Part shown: piece after piece, positions 55,458-64,000 of the stretch
Numbering within the stretch: position 1 is the stretch's first letter
Layout: each line of letters opens with the position of its first letter
Origin: a virus
Length of the DNA: 64,000 nt
Virus record (IMG/VR): IMGVR_UViG_3300038465_000091
Location: 159,507 to 223,506 of that record
Reading direction: 5' to 3' (one strand)
Program-made: the position numbers and the translations under genes
The notes under the pieces: model-generated
Databases searched by the model: none
What the model was told of the DNA's origin: nothing
The model's input: the letters and a program-made list of their open reading frames with translations, nothing else

Positions 55458-57545
55458 ATGGCAGACGAGAAGAAACCGTACAGCAGCATCGTTGACGCAT
55501 TCTTGGACGACCGCGAGCCCGAATGGAAGGACCTCGGCTTGAAGGACGCACAGGACTCAGGCGAGGAACAGTTGGATCGCTCTCACCAGTACGTCGATAA
55601 AGAGTTTGTGGACGAGATCGCGGAATCCGCCTCTCACCACACCCCTCTGTGGCCCGCTCGCACGGGCTCTGCCGAGAAGAATGCTCAGCGAGAACGTCTG
55701 GAGCGTGCCCGTGGCACCCACTTGGACCGCATGACAGCCAAGGATCAGCACTTTAGCGGCGTCGGTGGTTCGGATCAGAACTGGCGTGTACAGGCTACTC
55801 AGCACCCCGAAGATTACAGCACGAAGCTGGGCGACGACGATTCGCTGTTCGCGGAAGTTACGGAAACGTTGGAATCAGCAGCCTCATCGGGCAAGGTTGA
55901 GAAGAAGAACGTGTCGGACGCACAGGTTCAGAACTACGTCCACGCCCTGCTCAATCAGGGCATGGCACCTTCGAAGATCGCCGCGAAGCTCAAGAAGCTG
56001 GCTGAGATTGAGTTATTCAATCACCAGATGGCGACTCAGTACCTACAAGAAAATGCGGGACTCGTTGGGATGGCGTTCCTAGAGCCCAATACCTACATGG
56101 ACAAAAACTCCCCGACTTATGAACGAGAGAAGCACGGCAGCGCAGGTGAGAACAAGGAATTTGATACAAGTACAGTCGAAGGTCTCAAGGCAGCGGAGAG
56201 CTATAAGTCGAGGCTAGAAAATAAATACGATAGCGTTATCACTAAGTCTATCGGTCTCGACCGCGTTCGAATTACTGGAGGTCCATCCAAACAAGCAAGT
56301 TCGAGCAACGATTGCGTTCGTCAGCACGAGCAGTGGAAGAATGCGGGCATCACACCACGGGCGGCATCTGTAAAGCAGATCAGCGCGTGTACCGGATGTC
56401 AGTATTTCTCGAAGAACGGTAGCTCCAAGACCTGTGGTCTCTACCACTTACCAGTGGTGGGCAACACGGCTGAGCTTTCACCCATCGTGAACAAGCTGAC
56501 CGCAGGCGTGCCGAACAAGCAGAAGCGGGCGGCTTTGGTCCAGATCGCCAATGGCAATGGCACCAAGGTTGGTTCCATGCCCATCGCTCCGAAGACAAGC
56601 GCATCTGTCTCTCGTCACCCGAGTCTTGGCAGCGTAGAAGCGCAGGCGAAGCGCGTGGGCCGCACAGTAACGGCGGACTTCGATTCTTCGCACGTTGCAG
56701 CGTTGCATGAGAAGGGTCATTCGCTAAAGGCTATCTTCCGTGCGGCTGATAAACAGTTCGGTGCGTTTGCAGCAGGCAAGGCGCTACGTGAGTTCGTTGG
56801 CAGCCTGAGACCAAACGTCAATGGGCAGATCGTTCTCGCGAAAGTTGATGCGGAATTCCTCGCCAAGGCTGGGATGCATAATCAGAATTTTGTGGCGGGT
56901 GCAAAGTGTGCATCCTGTGCGACACATTCGGCGGCGGTGCAGAAGCACAAGTCAGCGGCGAATGTCGATTACATCTCTCGGGTTCCGCACACGGGATTCC
57001 AAGAGAGTAACCCCGATCAGGTACGTCACGCACACCGTGCGAGCAAACCCGAGCTTGATGCCAGCGTCATCGAGCGGTATCATAAGAAGGGGCACCCGCT
57101 GGAAAAGATTTACAAGCAGGCAGCGTCCAAGTTCGGCACCGCCCAAGCAAGCAAAGCCGTGAAGGAATTCATCGCCAGTCTGAAGCGTAAGCCAATCAAG
57201 GTTGCGCTGAGTCAGATCGACTGCTCGTTCCTTAAGAACAAACTGGCCGATCACAATCCGATTATTGGGGCACATAAGTGCGGCTCTTGTACGTATCGCA
57301 AAGGAATGCACTGCGGTCTGACGGGTGGTACGCTCTTGAGCTTCCCCGGTATGGACAAAACGTCGTCCAATCACAAGATTGGGGAAGGTGCGCCAGAGGA
57401 TGGGCGTACCATTCTTGCGGAGTTTGACTTGATGTCGAATTCAGGGCGTCCGGGCGACACGAAGATGGCCGACATCGAAATGAACACGGACAGACCCGAT
57501 GATACTCATCTGGGGAGTCATTTTGAAATGGGAGACATAGAGTAA
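55458..57545 (+). CDS. Modular protein with tandem duplicated zinc domain
   Basis: 695 aa from the ATG at 55458; the longer frame from 55365 would overlap the endonuclease. The N-terminal 250 residues are helical and charged. A Cys cluster lies near residues 315-335 (CTGCQYFSKNGSSKTCG). Then two related 100-residue units occur, near 425-525 and 535-635: each has an H-x-KGH-(S/P)-L segment, an FG-x3-A-x-KA(L/V)-x-EF helix, an AKVDAEFL / SQIDCSFL strand and a CASC / CGSC pair at the end. The C-terminus is acidic. The function is unknown; it resembles the giant proteins in style. Confidence 0.65.
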   Translation: MADEKKPYSSIVDAFLDDREPEWKDLGLKDAQDSGEEQLDRSHQYVDKEFVDEIAESASHHTPLWPARTGSAEKNAQRERLERARGTHLDRMTAKDQHFSGVGGSDQNWRVQATQHPEDYSTKLGDDDSLFAEVTETLESAASSGKVEKKNVSDAQVQNYVHALLNQGMAPSKIAAKLKKLAEIELFNHQMATQYLQENAGLVGMAFLEPNTYMDKNSPTYEREKHGSAGENKEFDTSTVEGLKAAESYKSRLENKYDSVITKSIGLDRVRITGGPSKQASSSNDCVRQHEQWKNAGITPRAASVKQISACTGCQYFSKNGSSKTCGLYHLPVVGNTAELSPIVNKLTAGVPNKQKRAALVQIANGNGTKVGSMPIAPKTSASVSRHPSLGSVEAQAKRVGRTVTADFDSSHVAALHEKGHSLKAIFRAADKQFGAFAAGKALREFVGSLRPNVNGQIVLAKVDAEFLAKAGMHNQNFVAGAKCASCATHSAAVQKHKSAANVDYISRVPHTGFQESNPDQVRHAHRASKPELDASVIERYHKKGHPLEKIYKQAASKFGTAQASKAVKEFIASLKRKPIKVALSQIDCSFLKNKLADHNPIIGAHKCGSCTYRKGMHCGLTGGTLLSFPGMDKTSSNHKIGEGAPEDGRTILAEFDLMSNSGRPGDTKMADIEMNTDRPDDTHLGSHFEMGDIE

Positions 57546-58070
57546 ATGGCAACTCGATACAATTACGAAGTCGGCACGGACGGCAGTACCAAGGAAGATC
57601 GCATTCCGGGCAAGCGTGAGACTAGCTCCAAACTGAGTGAGATTCGGGCAAAGATCGAAGACCCGAATGTCAGTCAGGCTGAACTCAGCAAGCTCATCGC
57701 TCTTGAAATGGCGGCGATTCTGGATGGCATGAACGAGCATCTGGACAGCCCGAACTCATCTATCAAGGGCATGGAATCTAACTTCGCCATCAAGAGTCTC
57801 AGCGAACAACTGAAGGGTGTTCGCGAACTCGGTCGTCAGATCATTGAGATGGACAACCAAGCGAAGCGCGATTTCATCAACTTCGACGGCGAGAAATTCC
57901 AGTTCGTCGCAGGTCAGTGGATGCAGATGGGCGTTGCAGCCCTCCGTGCTATGGGCTGGGATGAGCACACGGTCACCCAGTACGTTAAGCAGTTCCGTAG
58001 CCAGATCGAATTGAACGAACTCCGCATTCGTCGTGAAGCGGAAAACGTCGGCACAAACAAACAGAAGTAA
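57546..58070 (+). CDS. Helical hypothetical protein (174 aa)
   Basis: Starts directly after the previous stop (TAAATG). It is mostly helical with a central MESNFAIKSLSEQLKGVREL segment and a C-terminal charged helix (RSQIELNELRIRREAENV). There are no zinc or membrane motifs. It sits between the 55458 protein and the 1895-aa giant. A structural or assembly role is possible; not a clear match to small terminase. Confidence 0.55.
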   Translation: MATRYNYEVGTDGSTKEDRIPGKRETSSKLSEIRAKIEDPNVSQAELSKLIALEMAAILDGMNEHLDSPNSSIKGMESNFAIKSLSEQLKGVRELGRQIIEMDNQAKRDFINFDGEKFQFVAGQWMQMGVAALRAMGWDEHTVTQYVKQFRSQIELNELRIRREAENVGTNKQK

Positions 58071-58085
58071 CGAAGGGGAACGAGC

Positions 58086-61000
58086 ATGGCTAATAGCGTT
58101 AGTGGCAACTCAATTGCAAGCAAGAGCTTTCAGAGTCTAGCTATCTCAGAAGCATTGCTGAGCAAGACTGTCGAAGCGATTAAAGCGGGCGAAAAGGAAG
58201 CGCGGTCCACCGGGGTCCCTCAATCCTTCGAGGCCATGTATCGCGGGTTCAGGCAGAATATTGCCATCGGTAAAATTGTAGTTGTTCCTCCCGCCGTCGC
58301 TGACAAAAAGGGGCAGGATTTCCCCACGGCGCTTCTTTACGGCTGCCTTGTTCGCACTTTCGGTGGAGAAGAGATGGGCGATCTCATTTCTCACAAGATT
58401 GGTGATAGCGAATGGGACGAATATTCACAAGCTTCGTACAGTTCCATTAAAGAAGAACTGTTCGGCACGGAGGATGGTAAGTTTGCTTGCCTTGTGCTAT
58501 TTATTCCCAATTGGGTCAACAAGCGTGAGTACGTCGGCTTCCAGTTTCCGAAAGACGACAACCAGCTTACGAACCTGACACGCCATTTGGTCTTCAGTTC
58601 GTACTTCGACCCCCGCCTGTCTTCGGCATTCGATGCTATGATGACTGACGTGGAGACCTCGAAGTTCGATGTCACAGACATCACGCCGAAGCTGAATTTC
58701 CCAGCCTTGGCTGAGAATCCGCTGAAGGAATACCCGTTGCTCACCAAGGAAGGTTCACAGAAAAAGCCCCGCCTCGGACTGACCATCAAAACCGCCGATG
58801 AAGTCACCAAGGCTGTCTTGGAACCGCAGGAGATGGATGTGTTCGAATCTCTGGACACGGCTCTTCGCAACAGCCTCCTGCCAAGCGATTCCAAGGGCGT
58901 TGAGGATGCTTCCGAGGGTAAGGCTCCGACAAAGGGTGAAATGGTTCCGCGTCTCTCATCTAAAGAGGCCGAGTACCAGCCAAAAACAGGTCAACCCTGC
59001 ACTTGCCGCCCGGGTGTCCAACGTGACAACTGCCCGCAATGTGAAGGCACGGGACAGCGTATTGACTTCGCCGCTATCCGAAAGCAGAATGGTCCCAAGA
59101 GTGGTTCCACCAAGGTTGCTCACGGCTACATCGCTTTCTACGGCAACAAGCGCGTAGAAGTTCAGGCTGACACTCTCTGGGGCGCAAAGCAAAAAGCCAT
59201 CGAGATGTTGAAAGTTCCGAAGTCTAAGCAAGGGTTGCTCGCCATAGAACTTGCCGAAAAAGACGGAGAACAGGTCACCACAACAATCACGTCGTCCGCC
59301 ACTGCGGTATTCGAGACCCCGATTACAAACGTTGGTCCGGGCACCGAAGCTCACGACGAAGCCAACCAACGCACCGAAGGCTACAAGGATGAGAAGGACA
59401 CGCCAAAGGCTGTCATCAATAGCGCACCGATTGGTATCGCTCTCGACGAGACTGGCGTACCACGCCGTGCCGAGGAAGAGCGTAAGGAAAAGTCCGCCGC
59501 TCGGAATTTTTACAAACCGCCTACCGACCCTCAGGCCGAGAACGTCAAGGTTGTGGAGAACCACAAATACACCCAGTTTAACGAAAAACCAGACGGAACC
59601 TCGTACTGGAAGAGCCCCATCGGAACTACCGCTGTCCTGTACCCGAACGGAAGCTGGATGCACACGGGCGGCAAGGGAGATGGACCCAACGCTCTTAGCG
59701 AGCTTCTCATCAGCTATCACCACGAGAGGGTTCCGAAGGTCGGGAAGACTGCCGCTTATGGCGACCGTCGCGACTATCCGAAGATCGACCTATTCGTTAA
59801 CGGTGAGTACGTCGCAAGCACGACATGGGCGAGCAACATCAAGGAAGCGATCCAAAAGTACGAGGAAAAGAACCCCGGCCCGTGGGCTGGTGAAGTCAAG
59901 GCTCAATACGACAAGCGGGCTTCCGATAAGCAGGCGAAGCGCGTCGAGGGTCTCACTTCGACGGGGGATGTCGAACGTCTCGCGGCACAAACTCAGGAAG
60001 ATGATCTGAGCGCATCTGCAAGTGCGGCATGGGATGCAGCCCGCAAGGGCGGTAAAGAGGCTAAAGAGGGTCTCGAAAAACACGCCGACAAGATGAAGGA
60101 GTACGCTTCCAGCTTGAGCCAAGACAATCAGGCTCATCACGCGGTAGCCGATCACAAGAAGGAGATTGCCGCAGGTAAGTACGGGCCGACTCCACTGTCA
60201 ATCTCATCCTCGGAAAAGGATAAGGCGACCGATCCCCAAGCTGTCCGCGACCACATCAAGAAGAACGTCAGTCAGGCTCGTCAGGGTCAGGACGCTTTGA
60301 AGGATCACCATGCGTCCTTCGACGCCGAAAAATGGGGCGGGCTGGGCAAGAAGCAAGCCTCCGCTCTGTGGGTAGGCTCTGCTAAGAAAATCGCCGCTGA
60401 ATTCGACGAATTCACTCATGGCTATATCGAGACCGCTTTGTGGTCTTCGAATGATGAGTCCGATCCTAGCGGCGGACAGCCGTTGGATGCAAACTACGAC
60501 ATTCGCGACCTATCTCCGTCTTGCTTGCAGGCGATGACCGAAGATTGCGCTAAGTTCCAAGCGGAGAACGCCGAGCTTTTGGCTGCGGCATCCGAACAGG
60601 ATGGTCAGGACGGATTCCGTCAGGGTCATGATTTCTGGCTCACCCGCTGCGGTCATGGTGCGGGCTACTGGGATGGTGATTACCCGACAACGGGTGATGG
60701 CTTGACCGAGGCGTCCGAGGCATGGGGCAACGTGGACATCTACGTTGGCGACGACGACATGATCTATCAGTACGGTTCCGAAACAGGCGTAAGTGAGAAG
60801 TTCCCATCACACCAAGGACCCATGGCTAGTTCCAAGAAGGCTTCCAAGAAGACCGCTTCGCAAAACGATGCGTCCTACATTGCCAGCTTGATCGGTGGTG
60901 GATTTGGCGGCGAAGATTACGACGCTCGCTCGCAGCACTCCAAGACGGCTGCACAGAAGCGTGAAGACGAGATGGCTCGCAAGTATTCCTCTCAGCGCAA

Positions 61001-63773
61001 GAAGTTCGCCGACGTTCCTCAAGACATCGACGATATTTGGTCCGAGACGATGGAAGACATGGGGCCAGCCCCCGAGATTAGACTCCCGGGCGAAAGTATG
61101 GACAATGAAAAGTCCACCACGGGGGAACACGAGATCGAAGCTCCTGAGATGAGCGCAGACTCAAGAAGTGACGTTCCCGAGCAGGTCAAGGGCGATCAGG
61201 AAGAGCCGACCGTAAAGGTTGAAGAGGCTCTTGAGAACGATACCACCAAGTCCGAAGAAGACGAGCCGAGCACGGGCGACGATGGGGCATCGGCGGACTC
61301 GAAAGAACCGAAGTCCGAAGGTGGGAAGTCCGAATGGTCGAAGAATCGCAGCAAGGGTAAGTCAGAAAAGAAAGACGAACCAAAGGAAGAGAAAGAGTCC
61401 AAGGAAGCTTCGAAGATGGCAGCCGCCAACTCCAGACCCCGCCAGCGTGTCCATTGCGACCGCTGCGAGATGCTGAGTATTAACGGCACCGCAACCCACG
61501 AAAGGGGTTGCCCCAACCAGAATTCTCGTTGGGATTCCACTCGACAGGACTGGGTAAAGCAACGTAGGTGCGCTGAATGCGGAATGGACGTTGACGCGGA
61601 CGATCCGTGTTGTTCTGCGGAGCCTTCATTCGATGAAGACGAGGGACGTTTCGCTGGACTCGACACCATCCTTGCCGATGGTAACGAGACGGCACTGGAC
61701 CAAATGGAAGAAGCTCAAGCAACGGCACCCGCAGTATTCTACGAGTGCGGTGCCTGTGGCGGCGTTCACCCATCTTTAGAGACTTCTGAGAAGCTCGGAC
61801 TCGGCTGGAATGGCGACTGTCGCGATGAGAATGGTCATTTCGAAGAGAGTGACGTTCCTTTCGGAGACAACACCCAGCTCATCTCTTTGGATGAACAGAT
61901 GGCTCCAGATTTCGACGACACGATTCTGGCGTCGGGAGAATCCAAGACGGCGGACGGTGAACAGTTCTGTACCGAATGTGGACGCCCGATATCCCTCGAT
62001 ATGGACAGTGAGGGTGTCTCGCACCACTTAACCGATCTCGGTGAGATCGATTTCAATGCGGACGCTGACCATGTGGCTTTGGCAGAACAATTTGATGGTG
62101 GGCTTGAACAGTTCATGGAGCCCGGACACGAAGAGTCTGAGAATCCGTTAGCTGAACTTGACCAACTCATGGAGCCCCAGCACAAGCGTCGTCGCTCGTC
62201 TGAGGAAAAGACGGCAGATTATGCCGAAGATGATTTCGCATCTTACTTCGGAGAAGCGGGGAAAATTCAAGCAAATTACGCGGAAGGTGATGAGTTTCGG
62301 CTGTCTGAAGATGCCCTTGAAAATTACGGGGAAGAATATCGAGATGGGGTTTTTACAGTTGATGCAGTGTACGACCATTATGTTCCTTCATCATCGATGG
62401 GAAATGATCGGACAGGATCGCCCGGTTTCGATGAAAGTGCAGGCACCGCTCTTTACGGGTCAGAGTTGAATTTCGACGTGTATGAGTGGGAAATGGAGCC
62501 CGCAAACGCTGGGCACGAAGCATCCATTAAGCAGGCAGATACCGCTGACAATCCAGCAAACGAAGCGGACGGCGAAGGTGCCATCGAGGTCAAGACGGCT
62601 GGTCGCTCCTCTACACCGAAGTACGTGATTCGTATTCCGGGCTCTACCGACGCTGCGTGGAACGTGACTGGTTACGGGCAACAGCGCGGTGCAGGTCAGC
62701 CAAATCAAGCGAACCTCGCACGGTACATGGAAGCTCTTCTGAAGAGCATGGAACCCGGTGGGCATAACGAGCATCTGGTGGGGCATTTCGATCCAACCGA
62801 AGCTGCGATTTACCCCAACAACGGCACCTACAAGGACCCATTGGCTACATGGTCAAAGGAAGATGAGATTTATCCCAGCGATGCCGACAACGACAAAGCT
62901 CTCAAAGAAATTGAGAGTTCTGATGTAAGCGGCGACTTCTCGGAAGCTAATTCTGAGGTTGAAAGCCCAGACACAGTTGACACGGACATCAAGCAGCCGA
63001 CTGAATCGGTAGGCGAAGCTGGTAAGCACGCGGCTGACATCTCGGGGGATATCTCTGAGGCTAAGTCGGAAGTTGATTACAACAAGGCGGACGTTGCGGA
63101 CGAGGCACAGGCGACGGATACAGTTAACCCAGACCATTTCGCCGCTGAGCAAGAGTATTGGGATAAAGAAGCGGCGGATGGGTACGAAGTCCCTTCACAA
63201 TACCGTAAGGATTCCGCTGAGGACGATGCGGAACCCGCTGATGAGGAACCAGACGAGCAGCCCGCTGAGGTTGAGGACTCCGATGAGGGACCTGCCGATG
63301 AGGACAAGCCAGCAGCTAAGCCCGCCGAAACTGAAGACGAGCCTGCTGTGAAGAAGCAGACTGATGAGTCAAAGGGCAAGAACAAGCCCGCCGAGACTCC
63401 GGCTGCGGACGCGAAAGCGCCTGCGGCAGCACCAGCCGCACCCGCAGCGGCTCCAGCAGCACCAGCAGCAGTGGCTCCAGCGGCAGTAGCCGCTCCAGCA
63501 GGTGCGGGTGGAAATGGAACCTCGGAAACTTCGGGCAACGAAACATCGACCGAAACTGGCGGCTCAAGTCCGGGCGGTGCATCAACCGGCGGCGTAGGTA
63601 GCGGCATGGGTGGTGCAGTGGTCGCGGAACTCGGCACCGATGCACTTAACGCACATCAAGCTGATGATAAAACAGCGTGTGCAGGTTACGGCGATGAGGA
63701 AGATGAAGAACGCCGCATCGACTCGGGACTCGGAGACCTTGGCGATTTAGTTGTGGAGAAGGAAATCGACTAA
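58086..63773 (+). CDS. Giant modular protein (1895 aa) built of several phage domains
   Basis: It starts after GAAGGGG. Residues 1-250 form a folded N-terminal domain. Near 304 is a zinc ribbon (CTCRPGVQRDNCPQCEG); 345-400 a HGYIAFYGNKRVEV module; 490-553 a WKSPIGT module shared with the 21047 protein; 563-600 FVNGEYVASTTWAS; about 768-900 the GHDFWLTRCGHGAG domain known from many phages as a separate protein. More ribbons follow (CDRCEM, CAECGMDVDADDPCC, CGACGG, CTECGRP). Near 1400-1465 is FRLSEDALENYGEEYRD, also usually a stand-alone phage protein. An Ala/Pro tract and a Gly/Ser/Thr-rich end complete it. An internal ATG with AAGGAAG lies at 61416. Role unknown. Confidence 0.7.
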   Translation: MANSVSGNSIASKSFQSLAISEALLSKTVEAIKAGEKEARSTGVPQSFEAMYRGFRQNIAIGKIVVVPPAVADKKGQDFPTALLYGCLVRTFGGEEMGDLISHKIGDSEWDEYSQASYSSIKEELFGTEDGKFACLVLFIPNWVNKREYVGFQFPKDDNQLTNLTRHLVFSSYFDPRLSSAFDAMMTDVETSKFDVTDITPKLNFPALAENPLKEYPLLTKEGSQKKPRLGLTIKTADEVTKAVLEPQEMDVFESLDTALRNSLLPSDSKGVEDASEGKAPTKGEMVPRLSSKEAEYQPKTGQPCTCRPGVQRDNCPQCEGTGQRIDFAAIRKQNGPKSGSTKVAHGYIAFYGNKRVEVQADTLWGAKQKAIEMLKVPKSKQGLLAIELAEKDGEQVTTTITSSATAVFETPITNVGPGTEAHDEANQRTEGYKDEKDTPKAVINSAPIGIALDETGVPRRAEEERKEKSAARNFYKPPTDPQAENVKVVENHKYTQFNEKPDGTSYWKSPIGTTAVLYPNGSWMHTGGKGDGPNALSELLISYHHERVPKVGKTAAYGDRRDYPKIDLFVNGEYVASTTWASNIKEAIQKYEEKNPGPWAGEVKAQYDKRASDKQAKRVEGLTSTGDVERLAAQTQEDDLSASASAAWDAARKGGKEAKEGLEKHADKMKEYASSLSQDNQAHHAVADHKKEIAAGKYGPTPLSISSSEKDKATDPQAVRDHIKKNVSQARQGQDALKDHHASFDAEKWGGLGKKQASALWVGSAKKIAAEFDEFTHGYIETALWSSNDESDPSGGQPLDANYDIRDLSPSCLQAMTEDCAKFQAENAELLAAASEQDGQDGFRQGHDFWLTRCGHGAGYWDGDYPTTGDGLTEASEAWGNVDIYVGDDDMIYQYGSETGVSEKFPSHQGPMASSKKASKKTASQNDASYIASLIGGGFGGEDYDARSQHSKTAAQKREDEMARKYSSQRKKFADVPQDIDDIWSETMEDMGPAPEIRLPGESMDNEKSTTGEHEIEAPEMSADSRSDVPEQVKGDQEEPTVKVEEALENDTTKSEEDEPSTGDDGASADSKEPKSEGGKSEWSKNRSKGKSEKKDEPKEEKESKEASKMAAANSRPRQRVHCDRCEMLSINGTATHERGCPNQNSRWDSTRQDWVKQRRCAECGMDVDADDPCCSAEPSFDEDEGRFAGLDTILADGNETALDQMEEAQATAPAVFYECGACGGVHPSLETSEKLGLGWNGDCRDENGHFEESDVPFGDNTQLISLDEQMAPDFDDTILASGESKTADGEQFCTECGRPISLDMDSEGVSHHLTDLGEIDFNADADHVALAEQFDGGLEQFMEPGHEESENPLAELDQLMEPQHKRRRSSEEKTADYAEDDFASYFGEAGKIQANYAEGDEFRLSEDALENYGEEYRDGVFTVDAVYDHYVPSSSMGNDRTGSPGFDESAGTALYGSELNFDVYEWEMEPANAGHEASIKQADTADNPANEADGEGAIEVKTAGRSSTPKYVIRIPGSTDAAWNVTGYGQQRGAGQPNQANLARYMEALLKSMEPGGHNEHLVGHFDPTEAAIYPNNGTYKDPLATWSKEDEIYPSDADNDKALKEIESSDVSGDFSEANSEVESPDTVDTDIKQPTESVGEAGKHAADISGDISEAKSEVDYNKADVADEAQATDTVNPDHFAAEQEYWDKEAADGYEVPSQYRKDSAEDDAEPADEEPDEQPAEVEDSDEGPADEDKPAAKPAETEDEPAVKKQTDESKGKNKPAETPAADAKAPAAAPAAPAAAPAAPAAVAPAAVAAPAGAGGNGTSETSGNETSTETGGSSPGGASTGGVGSGMGGAVVAELGTDALNAHQADDKTACAGYGDEEDEERRIDSGLGDLGDLVVEKEID

Positions 63774-64000
63774 TGGGCGAGTTTTACACCTATGTATACG
63801 TGCGACAGGATGGAACGCCGTACTATGTTGGTAAGGGCGTTCGTCGTCGAGCATTCATCGGTTATGGTCGGAGAGCACATAGACCTAAAGACGATGCTCG
63901 CATTTTTATGCAGCATTGGCCCGATGAGGCAACCGCTTTCGAGATGGAAAAATACTACATCCGTTTGTTTGGCCGTAAAGACAATGGGACTGGAATTCTC
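63773..64000 (+). CDS. GIY-YIG homing endonuclease, 3' end outside window
   Basis: The ATG overlaps the previous stop (TAATG) and the frame is open to the window end (76 residues seen). GEFYTYVYVRQDGTPYYVGK is the start of a GIY-YIG domain of the FYTYLW branch, followed by a basic loop and EATAFEMEKYYIRLFG with the catalytic Glu. The short frame at 15634 resembles its first residues. Confidence 0.85.
   Translation, partial: MGEFYTYVYVRQDGTPYYVGKGVRRRAFIGYGRRAHRPKDDARIFMQHWPDEATAFEMEKYYIRLFGRKDNGTGIL

Noticed and set aside
1-64000. Prophage or lysogeny module
   Set aside because: No integrase, excisionase, repressor or attachment site was seen in the window.

Overview
The window reads as part of the genome of a large tailed phage with a contractile tail (myovirus type). 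Near the left edge are the C-terminus of a tail sheath protein, a tube-like protein, a T4 gp21-type prohead protease, a long scaffold-like protein and an HK97-fold-type major capsid protein. I see no rRNA, tRNA, integrase or CRISPR array. Base composition is a little above half G+C by eye. The host cannot be named. Early-type promoters have a bacterial TATAAT box, and several sit exactly 6 bp before an ATG, so the host (or the phage machinery) probably tolerates leaderless mRNAs.

Layout. 1-12000: tail sheath, tube, protease, scaffold-like protein, decoration-like protein and capsid, with a roughly 250-nt structured non-coding RNA candidate at 2951-3200 and two minus-strand inserts (a 53-aa zinc-ribbon protein and an HNH-like gene). 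12000-15600: small genes, a GIY-YIG endonuclease and a SWIM-finger protein. 15600-20700: a 1142-aa tailspike with an ice-binding-like (DUF3494) domain plus pectate-lyase-type beta-helix, followed by two accessory fibre proteins. 20800-28550: a 1967-aa modular zinc-ribbon protein, a related 384-aa protein and a small membrane protein. 28600-38900: an early-type region of two divergent operons (two DNA methyltransferases leftward; about 20 small genes rightward, including a C39-like cysteine peptidase and a secreted protein), driven by a repeated promoter type, then a minus-strand sigma-region-4-like regulator. 38900-43700: two minus-strand fibres carrying three more DUF3494 domains, separated by a homing endonuclease. 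43800-53000: a sugar cassette. 53100-64000: more structural-type proteins, two GIY-YIG endonucleases and a 1895-aa modular protein.

The most striking system is the sugar cassette. Three consecutive overlapping genes encode GT6, GT31 and GT11 glycosyltransferases. These are the families that make the ABO(H) blood-group antigen in animals: beta-1,3 chain, alpha-1,2-fucosyl, then alpha-1,3-Gal/GalNAc. They are followed by another glycosyltransferase, a methyltransferase-GT2 fusion, an RmlB-like dehydratase, a methyltransferase, a GDP-mannose 3,5-epimerase-like enzyme with all four catalytic residues, and a GT31-GT6 fusion. Their position between fibre genes suggests decoration of virion fibres or of the host surface.

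Other notable points are four DUF3494 domains in three fibres; giant beads-on-a-string proteins that concatenate domains usually encoded as separate small phage genes and share a novel module; and a phage promoter family with CCTATCGA in place of a normal -35 box, always 18 bp from TATAAT.
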